Assembly: GCF_006569185.2 (NCBI RefSeq)
Contig: NZ_VIGC02000005.1
Coordinates: forward strand, 1-64,000
Length of the DNA: 64,000 nt
Direction of reading: 5' to 3'
From: Litorilinea aerophila
GTDB lineage: Bacteria; Chloroflexota; Anaerolineae; Caldilineales; Caldilineaceae
The translations under genes were made by a program, and so were the position numbers. The notes below the pieces were generated by a model that saw only the letters and a list, made by a program, of their open reading frames with translations, ran no database searches and was not told the origin of the DNA. Of this stretch, positions 7,404 through 16,670 are shown piece after piece. The number at the start of each line of letters is the position of its first letter. Position 1 is the first letter of the stretch.

Positions 7404-7500
7404 ATACCAGTTGTCTTGCGGAGCAGCACCCTTGATTTCGTAGGTCCGGTTTCCATAGGTGACTGCAGGTCCGGTATGGAAACCAGACCTGTGATGCCTC
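7404..7500. repeat. degenerate copy of the 116-bp inverted-repeat element (family R2)
   Basis: Begins ATACCAGTTGTCT, close to the terminal repeat ATACCGATTGTCT of the element at 37164-37279. It contains GTAGGTCCGGTTTCCATA and GGTATGGAAACCAGACCT, the same inner hairpin arms. The right terminal repeat is not recognisable. It fills the space between two convergent genes. Confidence 0.65.
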
Positions 7501-7537
7501 TTGACATTAGGCCTGATTAGACGTACAGGACGGGACA

Positions 7538-10276
7538 TCAGGCCGGTTTTGCAGAGCCCGGCATGGTCGCGCGCTGGCTATAGCGTTCCAGGGCTGCCCG
7601 GAGATCGTCGATTCGGGTGGGTTTAGGCACAAAATCATCCATGCCGGCAGCCAGACATTTCTCCTTATCCAACTGCATGGCCGCGGCCGTCATGGCAATG
7701 ATGTAAGGGCCCGTTGCTCCCAACTTCTGGCGGATCTGCCGTGTGGCCTCCAGGCCATCCATTTCCGGCATTTGCACATCCATCAAAATCACGTCATACG
7801 GCCTGTGGATGGCCGCTTCAACGGCTTCGATGCCATTGGCGGCCACATCAGCCTCGAAACCCAGCCGTTTGAGCATCTGAAGTGCCACTTTGCGGTTGAC
7901 CAGGTTGTCCTCCGCTAGCAGAATGCGGATGGTGGAACCACTACCTCCGGCTTCGTTGGCCCCTGGGGCCTGTGGCGCGGTCACCGTGGGGAGCCCTTGC
8001 TGGGAAGGCGCCATCAGGCAGCGGGTCAGGGCCTGGTGGAGGCCTGATGCCTTGATGGGTTTGATGAGCAGGATATCCCCGTTTGGCACCGCAGGCCCCC
8101 CTTTCAGGCGATGGATGGGGGAGATGAGCCAGATGGTGGGGGTCGACCGGAGCCAGGATGGCCGTTCCTGGCCGGCATGGGTGCCATTCCATGCCGGTTC
8201 GTAGGCCAGGAGGCAGGCATCAAACCGTTCCGGGCATCTGTCCGCTGCGGCCTGGGCAGCGGCGAGGGAGGAGACAGCGGTGGGCTCCATTCCCCAGAGG
8301 CTGCAGTATTGGGCCAGGAGTTCCCGGCTTCTGGCATGGGGTTCTATAATGAGAACACGTCGGCGATGGAGCGCGGCGGTAGGTGCCAGGTGCCCGGCGT
8401 CGCCGTTCCCCCCTTCACCGAAGGATTGGGTTCGAATGGTGAAAAAGAATGTCGAGCCTACACCCTCCTGGCTCTCCACCCAGATCTGGCCGCCCATCAG
8501 CTCGCAGAGATGCTTGCTGATGGCCAGGCCCAGGCCCGTCCCGCCATATTTCCGCGTGTTGGAGACATCAATCTGGTTGAAGGGCTGGAAGAGCTCGGCC
8601 AGCCGGTCGGCAGGAATGCCGATGCCCGTATCCTGAACCGAAAATTGCAACTCGTATTCTCCCTCGCATAGGGGGCGGGCACTCAGACGGATCAGGATCT
8701 CCCCGGTCTCGGTAAATTTGATGGCGTTGGCCAGGAGGTTGAGAAGCACCTGGCGCAGCCGGGTGGGGTCTCCCAGTATCTGGACTGGCACATCGGGCTC
8801 CACCCAGTAGAGCAGTTCTAGATCCTTCTCCGCTGCCTTGAGGGCCATCAAATCGATGGTTTCCTCCAGACATTGCCGAACGTCAAAAGGCTTCTGCTCC
8901 AGCTCCAACTTGCCCGATTCCGCCTTGGACAGATCGAGGATATCGTTCAGGATGGTCAACAGGCTGTCGCTGCTCTGGCGAATGGTCTCGACAAAATCCC
9001 GCTGTTCAGGGGAGAGGTCGCTGGCCAGCAACAGACTTGTCATTCCGATCACCCCGTTCATTGGGGTGCGGATTTCATGGCTCATATTGGCAAGGAAGGC
9101 GCTTTTAGCACGGGAGGCCGCTTCGGCGGCTTCTTTGGCCCGGCGCAGATTTTCTTCATGGGTCTTGCGTTCGGTGATGACCGTCAGATTGACCAGGAGC
9201 TGACCGGGCCTGCCTCCTTCGTCCACGTTGAGGGCTGTGGCCCGACTCTGTACCCATTCCCATTCTGCCTGGTTGGCCGGACGAAATCGGAATTCACACT
9301 GTTTGCCATTGGCGGGCATTTCACTGAGGGAATGGCAATATTCCCGGACCAGGGCCTGGTCGTCCGGATGCACCCGTTCGAGAAAGGCCTGGGGGCTGTT
9401 GATCTGGCTGACCGGGCAGCCGAGAAAGACTTCACGGTTGCTGTACTCCCATTTCGGCTCTCGAGGATTCCAGATATAAATGAAGTCCGGCGAGTTTTCA
9501 GCAAGGCTGCGAAAACGTATCTCGCTCTGCTGCCGTTCTTCAAACTCAATCTGGAGGCGTCGGTTAACCTCTGCCAACTCGGTGGTGCGTTCCCGAACCC
9601 GCTTCTCCAATGCGGCCCGGGACTCCTCCAGCTCAGCCTGTCCGAGTAAAATTTCTGCGTTGGCCTTGGTAAGCGCCTTGACGGTCTCTCTGGCCGCCTT
9701 CTCGCTTTCTTCCGTGGCGCGGATGGTCCAGCGGAGTAGGAGGGTATTCATTGCAATGCCAATTGCAATGATGGTTAACTCATTTAATGTAGTCTCGGGC
9801 GGTAAGTTGGCATGGAGCCTTTGGGTGGATTCTAAACCAAATATCACACCGATGACGATTAGGGACATTACTACCACAATAGACAGCGCTTTTCTTCCCA
9901 GCAATAGTCCAGCAAGGGGGATTAAAATCAAATAATCGATGATATGGGGATTACGCAGGCTTTGAAAAACAAATGTGTTTACATAAGTCACGAGCGCAAA
10001 AAATAAGCTAATCACCAGTAATGCCGCCTGCATGACAAACCCGATACGCAGCAGATAACTACTGGCGAGTAAGGTACTAATCAAAGCAAGATCGATCCAG
10101 AACAGACTTTCTTTCGCCTGCGCGTCCATTTTAGAAATCGGAAGTAGTCCTATAAGAATGGACAGAAAGAGGAGAGATATCAGATTGATCACATTCAGCC
10201 AATAGGCCGTATGCGTCTTCTGTGGATCCTCTGGAAATTTCGGTGCAGCGAGCAGGCGCCCCAGTTGTTTCAGCAT
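7538..10276 (-). CDS. membrane hybrid sensor histidine kinase with two receiver-like domains
   Basis: 912 residues when started at ATG 10276, which has AAGGA six bases upstream; an in-frame TTG 30 bp further out lacks a comparable SD. Order: about six membrane helices (residues ~30-185), a coiled-coil linker (~190-250), PAS domain (~255-370, RFRSLAENSPDFIYIWNP), HisKA with MSHEIRTP and His400, HATPase_c (DTGIGIP, GGTGLGLAIS), then a receiver-like domain and a second receiver at the C-terminus. The second receiver is complete (LLAEDNLVN, LMDVQMPEMDG, K near the end). In the first the phospho-acceptor region reads ACLLAYEPAW, with no Asp, so it is a pseudo-receiver. No output regulator is adjacent. 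Confidence 0.9.
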   Translation of the reverse strand: MLKQLGRLLAAPKFPEDPQKTHTAYWLNVINLISLLFLSILIGLLPISKMDAQAKESLFWIDLALISTLLASSYLLRIGFVMQAALLVISLFFALVTYVNTFVFQSLRNPHIIDYLILIPLAGLLLGRKALSIVVVMSLIVIGVIFGLESTQRLHANLPPETTLNELTIIAIGIAMNTLLLRWTIRATEESEKAARETVKALTKANAEILLGQAELEESRAALEKRVRERTTELAEVNRRLQIEFEERQQSEIRFRSLAENSPDFIYIWNPREPKWEYSNREVFLGCPVSQINSPQAFLERVHPDDQALVREYCHSLSEMPANGKQCEFRFRPANQAEWEWVQSRATALNVDEGGRPGQLLVNLTVITERKTHEENLRRAKEAAEAASRAKSAFLANMSHEIRTPMNGVIGMTSLLLASDLSPEQRDFVETIRQSSDSLLTILNDILDLSKAESGKLELEQKPFDVRQCLEETIDLMALKAAEKDLELLYWVEPDVPVQILGDPTRLRQVLLNLLANAIKFTETGEILIRLSARPLCEGEYELQFSVQDTGIGIPADRLAELFQPFNQIDVSNTRKYGGTGLGLAISKHLCELMGGQIWVESQEGVGSTFFFTIRTQSFGEGGNGDAGHLAPTAALHRRRVLIIEPHARSRELLAQYCSLWGMEPTAVSSLAAAQAAADRCPERFDACLLAYEPAWNGTHAGQERPSWLRSTPTIWLISPIHRLKGGPAVPNGDILLIKPIKASGLHQALTRCLMAPSQQGLPTVTAPQAPGANEAGGSGSTIRILLAEDNLVNRKVALQMLKRLGFEADVAANGIEAVEAAIHRPYDVILMDVQMPEMDGLEATRQIRQKLGATGPYIIAMTAAAMQLDKEKCLAAGMDDFVPKPTRIDDLRAALERYSQRATMPGSAKPA

Positions 10277-10762
10277 GTCGATTCCTTCGGAAGAGGCCTC
10301 TGTCAATTTGATCCAGTCCAGGCGGGGTGTCCCATCCCGCCATGTGGATCCATCCGGATGGTCACCCGTGCGACCGGCAGCGCCGGATCCTGGTATCCAT
10401 CCCGGCCGGAGTGGCGTGAGACACGGCGAGCGGACAGCACTTGGATGCCATCTTCTATTTTACCGCCTCTGGCGCTGACGGCATCCTCCAATGTTCGGAC
10501 CTTTGCCCCGATATTTGACGTAGTTCCCTGTCAGCGTTCTTTGTCTGTTGCCTCTGGATACACACACCGCCGGATTGTTGGTTTCCCACGAACTGCCGAG
10601 AACCGAACCCCGCGCCAGAAATGTGGGTCTGACTGCAAGTCGTCGTTTCCATCGTAATAATGGTATCATACTGATGACAGACACTGCCGGAATGGCCACG
10701 TCCATCCATGGCCCATCCATACAACCACCCGAGCGTGCTCCTTTCTGAATTGAGGTGACCCG
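10277..10762. other. 486-bp divergent intergenic region
   Basis: It separates the minus-strand hybrid kinase from the plus-strand DapA-family gene and must hold promoters for both. A TATCAT at 10654-10659 is a possible plus-strand -10 but has no convincing -35. I see no RNA gene, repeat or conserved ORF. Confidence 0.5.
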
Positions 10763-11680
10763 ATGACCACTCCAACTTTACGCGGGATCTTCGCCCCCAC
10801 GCTGACTCCCTTCCAGCCCGACCTGAGTCCGGACATCCCTCGCTGGATTGCCCACTGCCAGTGGCTCCTGGAACAGGGATGCCACGGGCTCTGTCCCTTT
10901 GGGACCACCAGCGAAGCCAACTCCCTCTCCGTAGAGGAGCGAATGGAGATGTTGGCGCAACTGGTGGACGCCGGCGTGTCCCCCGATGTGCTGATGCCCG
11001 GCACAGGCTGTTGCGCCATCCCAGACACGGTGCGCCTGACCCGCCACGCGGTGGAGCTGGGTTGTGCAGGCGTTCTGGTCTTGCCGCCCTTCTATTACAA
11101 GGGCGTCAGCGATGAGGGGCTCTTCCGCACTTTTGCCGAAATCATCGAGCGGGTGGGGGATAGCCGGCTGCGCATCTACCTCTACCACATTCCGCCGGTG
11201 GCGCAGGTCGGCTTTAGCCTGTCCCTGATCGAGCGACTGCTGAAACACTACCCCTCCACTGTGGTCGGCATCAAGGACAGCTCTGGCGATTGGAACAACC
11301 TGCACGCTCTGTTGACACACTTCCCCGGCTTCGGCACCTTCACCGGCTCCGAGCGCTTCCTGCTCCAGACCTTGCAGGCCGGCGGCGCAGGTGCCATCAA
11401 TGCGGTGGCCAATGTGATCGCCGCCGCGGAACGTGCTCTGTACGACGACTGGCAGTCTGCCAAAGCAGCGGAGCTGCAGCAGCAGATCGTCGCCTTCCGC
11501 CAGGCGTTTCGGACCCTGCCACCGATCCCGGCCCTGAAGCAGATCCTGGCCGACCACCGCGGGGATCCCACCTGGCTCACGGTGCGGCCTCCCCTGGTCG
11601 GCCTGACCGAGGCGGAAGTAGCGGAAATGCAAGCCGCGCTGGCAGGTTCGCCCATCCTTCCTGCCCGGGAGGCACTGTAG
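10763..11680 (+). CDS. dihydrodipicolinate synthase/N-acetylneuraminate lyase family aldolase
   Basis: 305 residues, TIM-barrel class I aldolase. The Schiff-base Lys171 is in VVGIKDSSGD, the catalytic Tyr141 in YLYHIPP, and the substrate carboxylate motif GTTSE at about 48-52. Family members condense or cleave pyruvate with an aldehyde. In DapA the motif before the Schiff base and the genomic setting differ; here the gene heads a catabolic cluster with a ribokinase, amidohydrolase and sugar-type ABC importer, so a 2-keto-3-deoxy acid or acylneuraminate-type lyase is more likely than lysine synthesis. Exact substrate is not determinable. Confidence 0.85.
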   Translation: MTTPTLRGIFAPTLTPFQPDLSPDIPRWIAHCQWLLEQGCHGLCPFGTTSEANSLSVEERMEMLAQLVDAGVSPDVLMPGTGCCAIPDTVRLTRHAVELGCAGVLVLPPFYYKGVSDEGLFRTFAEIIERVGDSRLRIYLYHIPPVAQVGFSLSLIERLLKHYPSTVVGIKDSSGDWNNLHALLTHFPGFGTFTGSERFLLQTLQAGGAGAINAVANVIAAAERALYDDWQSAKAAELQQQIVAFRQAFRTLPPIPALKQILADHRGDPTWLTVRPPLVGLTEAEVAEMQAALAGSPILPAREAL

Positions 11681-11714
11681 AAGTACCCTGGACTGCAGTC
11701 GCGCCCGGCCATAC

Positions 11715-11743
11715 TTGCCTCCTGCCTGACGAATTGATATACT
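11715..11743 (+). promoter_or_regulatory. sigma70-type promoter upstream of ribokinase
   Basis: -35 TTGCCT (11715-11720) and -10 TATACT (11738-11743) with a 17-bp spacer. It would give a leader of about 245 nt before the ribokinase start. The leader (11750-11994) shows an inverted repeat GAACC-N4-GGTTC near 11938-11953 but no recognised riboswitch. Confidence 0.5.
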
Positions 11744-11994
11744 TTCAGGCACTTTCTGGACTGGCCATGTAGAGGCTCTCTGAGCGCACATGACAGTCCC
11801 CTCCATTTCGAGCCCGTGGGCCGATGGCGTCCCTCTCCCACGCTACAGCCCACCCTTTGCCGGCCATTGGCCACAACAATCAAGCCTGGGCTCATCTACC
11901 ACAAATGTGCGCTACCTACCCCGGTTTCGCAGGGAACCGAACGGGTTCGCACACATTTAGGAGATGAGCCTCAATCCTGGACGAAGCAACCACC

Positions 11995-12933
11995 ATGGCG
12001 GTACCCAAGATCTGCGTCATCGGCGCCTGCAACATGGATCTGATCAGCTACGCCCCTCGCCTGCCCAAACTGGGCGAGACGCTGCCAGGCACCCGTTTTC
12101 AGATGGGATTTGGTGGCAAGGGGGCCAACCAGGCGGTCATGGCTGCCAGGTTGGGCGCCCAGGTCTCCCTGGTGGCCAAACTGGGACAGGACCTTTTCGG
12201 TGAGAACACCCTGGCCAATCTGCGCGCCAATGGCATCGATACCCGCTTCATCCAGGTCACAGACGAATCCTTCACCGGCGTGGCGCCCATCTGGGTGGAT
12301 GAAAGCACCGGCAACAACGCCATCATCGTGGCGCTGGGGGCCAACGAGCTGCTCTCGCCCCAGGATGTGGCCGCGGCCCAGGAAGTGATCGAGGCTGCCG
12401 ATGTGTTGGTCTGTCAGTGGGAATGTCCGCTGGAAACCAACCTGGCCGCCCTCCGCCTGGCATCCCAGGCCGGCATCCGCACCATCTTCAACCCGGCGCC
12501 TGCCCGGGAACACCTGCCGGACGAAGCCTACCGGCTCAGCGATATCTTTTGCCCCAATGAAAGCGAGACGGAAACCCTGACCGGCTTACCCGTTTCGACC
12601 TTGGAGCAGGCCGAAACGGCAGCCCGGGTCCTCCTCGGCCGCGGGGCGGCCCGGGTTATCCTCACCCTGGGGGAGCGGGGTAGCCTGCTGGTCACACCAG
12701 ACCAGGTCCACCATGAGCCGGCGCCGGCCGTGAAAGCGGTGGACACCACCGGCGCCGGTGACGCTTTTGTGGGGAGCCTGGCCTACTTCATCGCCCGGGG
12801 CTTTTCCCTGACCGCAGCCATGGCCCGGGCCAACCAGATCGCCGCCATCAGTGTTCAGTCCCCTGGCACCCAGAGTAGTTTCCCCTCGGCTGCGGACCTT
12901 CCACCTGAACTCCTGGCCGCGGAAGGTGGCTAG
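11995..12933 (+). CDS. ribokinase-like PfkB carbohydrate kinase
   Basis: 312 residues. The N-terminus GACNMDLISYAPRLP and the GGKGANQAVMAARLG motif (PfkB signature 1) identify the ribokinase subgroup. The C-terminal signature DTTGAGDAFVGSLAY carries the catalytic base Asp256 and the anion hole. Ribokinases phosphorylate D-ribose or related sugars at C5 with ATP in the cytoplasm. The stop codon is the first base triplet of repeat copy C. The secreted nucleoside hydrolase at 2.9 kb would release ribose, but the two genes are not in one operon, so a ribose route is inference. Confidence 0.85.
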   Translation: MAVPKICVIGACNMDLISYAPRLPKLGETLPGTRFQMGFGGKGANQAVMAARLGAQVSLVAKLGQDLFGENTLANLRANGIDTRFIQVTDESFTGVAPIWVDESTGNNAIIVALGANELLSPQDVAAAQEVIEAADVLVCQWECPLETNLAALRLASQAGIRTIFNPAPAREHLPDEAYRLSDIFCPNESETETLTGLPVSTLEQAETAARVLLGRGAARVILTLGERGSLLVTPDQVHHEPAPAVKAVDTTGAGDAFVGSLAYFIARGFSLTAAMARANQIAAISVQSPGTQSSFPSAADLPPELLAAEGG

Positions 12934-13020
12934 TGCAGCCTGGCGCAAGTCCACGGCGGAAGCTCGGCTCCATTCCCCCTGCTGGAAACCATCGGTGAAT
13001 TTCCGCCGGGATTTGCTGAC
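12931..13020 (+). repeat. dispersed hairpin repeat family R1, copy C
   Basis: Starts at the ribokinase stop codon with TAGTGCAGCCTGGCGCAAG and ends TTTCCGCCGGGATTTGCTG. It is the most diverged of the four copies; the central GAAACCATCGGTGAATTT still matches copies B and D. Confidence 0.7.
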
Positions 13021-13123
13021 ACCGAGTTCAGGTGTTGTGTAGACTGGTCCACGCACTGCGCCAGCGCCTATCGGCCCGACTCCATCCGGCTGTACCCGCC
13101 GTAGGCCGGCGTTTATCAAAAAA

Positions 13124-13144
13124 CACACGTTTGACCAGCGTGTG
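13124..13144. promoter_or_regulatory. hairpin or operator before the amidohydrolase gene
   Basis: CACACG and CGTGTG separated by nine bases, flanked on the left by six A. Read on the minus strand it has the form of a weak terminator; read as DNA it is an operator-like palindrome 50 bp upstream of the amidohydrolase start. Confidence 0.3.
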
Positions 13145-13195
13145 ATCATCGTGCCCTGATCAATGACGCAACCTTTCACAGATTGAGGCATCATC

Positions 13196-14161
13196 ATGTA
13201 CGAAGGCTTTGAGATCATCGACTTTCACGCCCACTTCCCCACCGATCGCCCCTGGTTCCCAGACATGGGCGACACCATGAAAAATTACATCGACCGGGTT
13301 GGCGAACGGCGCTATCGACTGATCCAGGAGAAGGGGCGACCCTACAGCGAACACTGGCGGCGCATGTGGGGCTTCCCCAAGGCCGAGCCCCGGGAAGCCC
13401 ATCCCGGCGATCGGGAGCAGGCCCGCCGTTGGGTGGAAGAGCTGGACAAGTACGGCATCAGCAAGATCGTCTTCGTCACCGGCGGCGGCAACGAACACCT
13501 GGCCGAAATCTGCAGCTGGTATCCGGACCGCTTCATCGGCTTCGCCCACCACAGCCCCTTCTTGCCGGACGCGGTGGAGCGCCTGGAGCGTGCCGTCAAA
13601 GAACTGGGCCTGCGCGGGTACAAGTTGCTGGCCCCCATGATCGAAGAGCCCATCGAAGATCCCGCGGCCTTTCCCGTGTGGGAAAAATGTGCGGAACTGG
13701 GCATCCCCGTCCTCATCCACTTCGGCATCCAGGGCAGTTCCGGCGGGATCGCCTGGCACGAGAACATCAATCCCCTGAAGCTGCACAACGTGGCCAAGTT
13801 CTTTCCGGAGGTGGACTTCGTGGTGCCCCATTTCGGCTGTGCCTGGGAGCGGGAGACGTTGCAGCTCTGTTGGTCCTGTCCCAATGTCAGCGTCGACACC
13901 AGCGGCAGCCTCCAGTGGATCCGGTGGGTGCCTGGGGAGCTGACGGTTAAGTACCTCTTCCGGAAGTTCTACGAAACCATCGGCCCCAGCCGCATCATCT
14001 TCGGCTCGGATTCCAGCTGGTTTCCCCGGGGGTTTGCTTTCCGCTACCTCCAGGATCAGCTGCGGGATTGCCTGGACCTCAACATGCCAGAGGAACACAT
14101 CCAGATGATTTTCGCCGGCAACGCCGCACGGCTGCTCAAGCTGGATTCCGTTGCGGGTTGA
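13196..14161 (+). CDS. amidohydrolase-family metal-dependent hydrolase
   Basis: 321 residues, PF04909-type TIM barrel. The HxH metal motif is DFHAHF with His11 and His13. Further ligands are the His in VLIHFGIQG, the His in VVPHFGCAWE, and the Asp in IFGSDSSWFP. The tail FAGNAARLLKLD is typical of the family, which includes lactonases, decarboxylases and dehydratase-like enzymes acting on cyclic or aromatic acids. It precedes the ABC importer genes and probably acts on the imported substrate, perhaps opening a sugar lactone or amide (inference). Confidence 0.8.
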   Translation: MYEGFEIIDFHAHFPTDRPWFPDMGDTMKNYIDRVGERRYRLIQEKGRPYSEHWRRMWGFPKAEPREAHPGDREQARRWVEELDKYGISKIVFVTGGGNEHLAEICSWYPDRFIGFAHHSPFLPDAVERLERAVKELGLRGYKLLAPMIEEPIEDPAAFPVWEKCAELGIPVLIHFGIQGSSGGIAWHENINPLKLHNVAKFFPEVDFVVPHFGCAWERETLQLCWSCPNVSVDTSGSLQWIRWVPGELTVKYLFRKFYETIGPSRIIFGSDSSWFPRGFAFRYLQDQLRDCLDLNMPEEHIQMIFAGNAARLLKLDSVAG

Positions 14162-14245
14162 GCGGGCCCACAGGCCCGACCGGTGGCCCTGGCCATCGGA
14201 TGAACTGTGGTATCGGTTTTACCATTCACCAAAAAGGAGTCAGAA

Positions 14246-15610
14246 ATGCCGTCTAAACGCATCACCCTTCTGCTGAGCCTGTTGACGGTGGTCGCCGTCC
14301 TGCTGGCCGCCTGCCCGGCGCCGGCCGCGCCAGCCGGCGAAGCACCGGCCCAGACCGGTGCCCAGACGGGCGCCGAACAGCCCGCCGCGGAGGCACCGTC
14401 CGAAGGCCCCATCGAAATTGAATACTGGCAGTACAACTTCGCCGCCCGGGTGGACGCCATGAATCAGCTCATCGAGCTCTTCGAGGCGGAAAACCCGGAC
14501 ATCAAGGTCATCCACAACGCAGACATCCCCTACGACGACTTCCGGGACAAGATCGCGGCCAGCGTGCCCGCGGGCGTGGGGCCGGATGTGGTGACCCTCT
14601 TCTACGGCTGGCAGGTGGCCTGGATTGACGCCGGCTACCTGGTGCCCCTGCCCGAAGACGCCTTCCCCCCCTCCATGGTGGCGGAAGAGTTCAGCCCCAT
14701 GGTCCAGGCCAGCTTCGTGGACGGGACCCTCTTCACCCTGCCCACCGCGGTGCGCACCCTGGCCCTCTTCTACAACAAGGACCTGATGGAGCAGGCTGGC
14801 CTGGATCCGGAAAACCCGCCCAAGACCCTGGCCGAGCTGGAAGAGCAGGCGGTCCAGTGCACCAAGATGGACGCCAACGGCAACTACGAGATCATGGGCT
14901 TCCCCGTCTCCATGGGTGGCCAGGCCCACCACTGGTTCCGGGAAGTGCTGCTGCGCCAGTTCGGCCAACAGCCCTACAGCGACGACTACCGCAAGGTGCT
15001 TTGGAATGCCAGCGATGCCGGCTATGCCGCCTGGCATGAGCTGCTCAAGTTCCAGACCGAGCTGAAGACCGGGGACGCGACCCTCTTCGACGGCGATCCC
15101 AACTTCTTCCTGAACGGCCGGGCCTGCTTCCACATCGATGGCTCCTTCCGCCTGGGCACCATCGCCAGCCAGGCCCCCGACCTCAACTTCGGCGTGATCG
15201 AGTTGCCGGAGTACAACGGCGTCAAGAGCACCTTCGGCAGCTACTGGACCCACGGCATCACCAAGAAAGCCGCTGCGGATCCCCGGCGCATGGAGGCGGC
15301 CGTCAAGTTCCTGCAGTTCATCACCAGCCCGGAGGCCGGCTCGCTGTGGGTGAAGATCGTGGGTGAGCTGCCGGCCCAGCTCTCCGCCGCCAACGATCCC
15401 GAGCTGCTGGCCGATCCCAAGCTGGGCGCCTTCGCCGCTGGCCTGCCCTACGCCCACGCCACCTTCTTCGTGGACGAGAGCAAGGATCGCCAGGCCCTCA
15501 TCGACGCCTACGACGCGGTGGTCCTGACCGGCGCCGACCCGGACCAGGAGCTGGACTTCGCCGTGCAGACCGTCCAGGAGCTGTTGGACGAGTTCTGGGC
15601 GAGCCGCTAG
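14246..15610 (+). CDS. sugar-type ABC transporter substrate-binding lipoprotein
   Basis: 454 residues from ATG 14246 with AAGGAG six bases upstream; an earlier in-frame GTG lacks an SD. A lipoprotein signal is clear: KRITLLLSLLTVVAVLLAAC with the lipobox LAAC. An Ala/Pro/Glu-rich linker to about residue 55 tethers the domain. The rest is a family 1 solute-binding protein (IEYWQYNFAARVDAMNQLIELFE, then ALFYNKDLMEQAGL and NGRACFHIDGSF), which captures oligosaccharides or related solutes for the two permeases downstream. Substrate is not evident. Confidence 0.9.
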   Translation: MPSKRITLLLSLLTVVAVLLAACPAPAAPAGEAPAQTGAQTGAEQPAAEAPSEGPIEIEYWQYNFAARVDAMNQLIELFEAENPDIKVIHNADIPYDDFRDKIAASVPAGVGPDVVTLFYGWQVAWIDAGYLVPLPEDAFPPSMVAEEFSPMVQASFVDGTLFTLPTAVRTLALFYNKDLMEQAGLDPENPPKTLAELEEQAVQCTKMDANGNYEIMGFPVSMGGQAHHWFREVLLRQFGQQPYSDDYRKVLWNASDAGYAAWHELLKFQTELKTGDATLFDGDPNFFLNGRACFHIDGSFRLGTIASQAPDLNFGVIELPEYNGVKSTFGSYWTHGITKKAAADPRRMEAAVKFLQFITSPEAGSLWVKIVGELPAQLSAANDPELLADPKLGAFAAGLPYAHATFFVDESKDRQALIDAYDAVVLTGADPDQELDFAVQTVQELLDEFWASR

Positions 15611-15626
15611 GGTCGTAGCCTGGGTT

Positions 15627-15690
15627 GCCCCATCTGGAGAAGCGCCTGAAGGGGGCCTTCTGGCTTCCCTTGGGCCTCCCCAGATGGGGC
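15627..15690 (+). other. intercistronic mRNA hairpin between binding protein and permease
   Basis: GCCCCATCTGG (15627-15637) and CCAGATGGGGC (15680-15690) form 11 perfect pairs, with a nested GCC-GAAGG/CCTTC-GGC stem inside. No T-run follows. Such stems usually protect the 3' end of binding-protein mRNA and raise its level above that of the permeases. Confidence 0.65.
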
Positions 15691-15697
15691 GCCCTTG

Positions 15698-16624
15698 ATG
15701 GTAGAAAGTAGCCACATCATGAGACTGACTCTGCGCCAACGCCAGGTCGTCTGGGCCTACATCTTCCTCAGCGTCAGCCTGGTCTTCTTTGTGGTGATCC
15801 GCTGGTATCCCACGATCCTGGCCTTCAACATCAGCTTCCGGGACTGGAACGTCTTCGAGGCGGGCGGTCCCTGGGTCGGCCTGCAGAACTACCAGGAGAT
15901 CTGGGCCGATTTCTTCAAGCCCCGCAGCGCAGTGCGGGCCGCCTTCTGGAACACCGTCCGCTACGTGGTGCTGGGCGTGCCTACGCAGATGGCCCTGGGC
16001 CTGGGCATCGCCATGCTCCTGGGGCAGATCCGGCGTTTTGTGGGCTTCTTTCGGGCCGCCTACTTCATCCCCTACGTGACCTCCTTTGTGGCTGTGGCCT
16101 TTGTGTGGAACTGGCTTTACGCGCCCCAGAGCGGCCTCATCAACCAGATCCTGCAAGCCTTCGGGCTGCCGCCCCAGCCTTTCACCAAGAGCCCGAACCA
16201 GGCCCTGCCGGCCATCACCGCGGTGGCCGTGTGGCGCAGCCTGGGCTTCACGGTCATCATCTTCCTGGCCGGCCTCCAACAGATTCCGGACATCTACTAC
16301 GAGGCAGCCCGCATCGACGGCGCCAACCGCTGGCAGATCTTCTGGCGGGTGACCCTCCCCCTCCTCAACCCGGTCATCGTCTACCTGTCGGTCCTGCAGA
16401 CCATTTCCTTCCTGCGCATGTTCGACCTGGTCCAGAACATGAGTGAACAGGGACAGGGAGGCCCCTTGAAGAGCACCACCACCGTGGTGCTGGAAGTCTA
16501 CCGGGAGGGCTTTTCCAGCTACAACATGGGCTATGCCGCCGCGCTGACGGTTATCCTGTTTTTTGTGATCTTGCTGATCACCATCTTCCAGCTGCGCGTC
16601 CTCTCCCGCCGGGTAGAGTACTAA
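15698..16624 (+). CDS. sugar ABC transporter permease (MalF/UgpA type)
   Basis: 308 residues from ATG 15698; ATG 15719 (MRLTLRQRQ) is an equally good start and would remove seven residues. Six membrane segments with the first at about residues 22-42. The EAA loop that contacts the ATPase reads YYEAARIDGANRWQIFWRVTLP. It forms a heterodimer with the next gene product. No ATP-binding gene lies in this cluster, so a shared MsmK/UgpC-type ATPase elsewhere is likely. Confidence 0.9.
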   Translation: MVESSHIMRLTLRQRQVVWAYIFLSVSLVFFVVIRWYPTILAFNISFRDWNVFEAGGPWVGLQNYQEIWADFFKPRSAVRAAFWNTVRYVVLGVPTQMALGLGIAMLLGQIRRFVGFFRAAYFIPYVTSFVAVAFVWNWLYAPQSGLINQILQAFGLPPQPFTKSPNQALPAITAVAVWRSLGFTVIIFLAGLQQIPDIYYEAARIDGANRWQIFWRVTLPLLNPVIVYLSVLQTISFLRMFDLVQNMSEQGQGGPLKSTTTVVLEVYREGFSSYNMGYAAALTVILFFVILLITIFQLRVLSRRVEY

Positions 16625-16670
16625 CGCGCGGGCTCAGCTTTATGCAGATGGGTAGAGCGGAAAGAATGCC

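Noticed and set aside
10763-11680. Lysine-biosynthetic dapA
   Set aside because: The family match is good but no lysine genes are near and the setting is catabolic, so the symbol was not assigned.
14240-16279. A 679-codon minus-strand frame opposite the sugar-binding protein and permease
   Set aside because: It is a Gly/Glu/His/Asp-rich antisense shadow typical of GC-rich genes; the plus strand encodes recognisable proteins.
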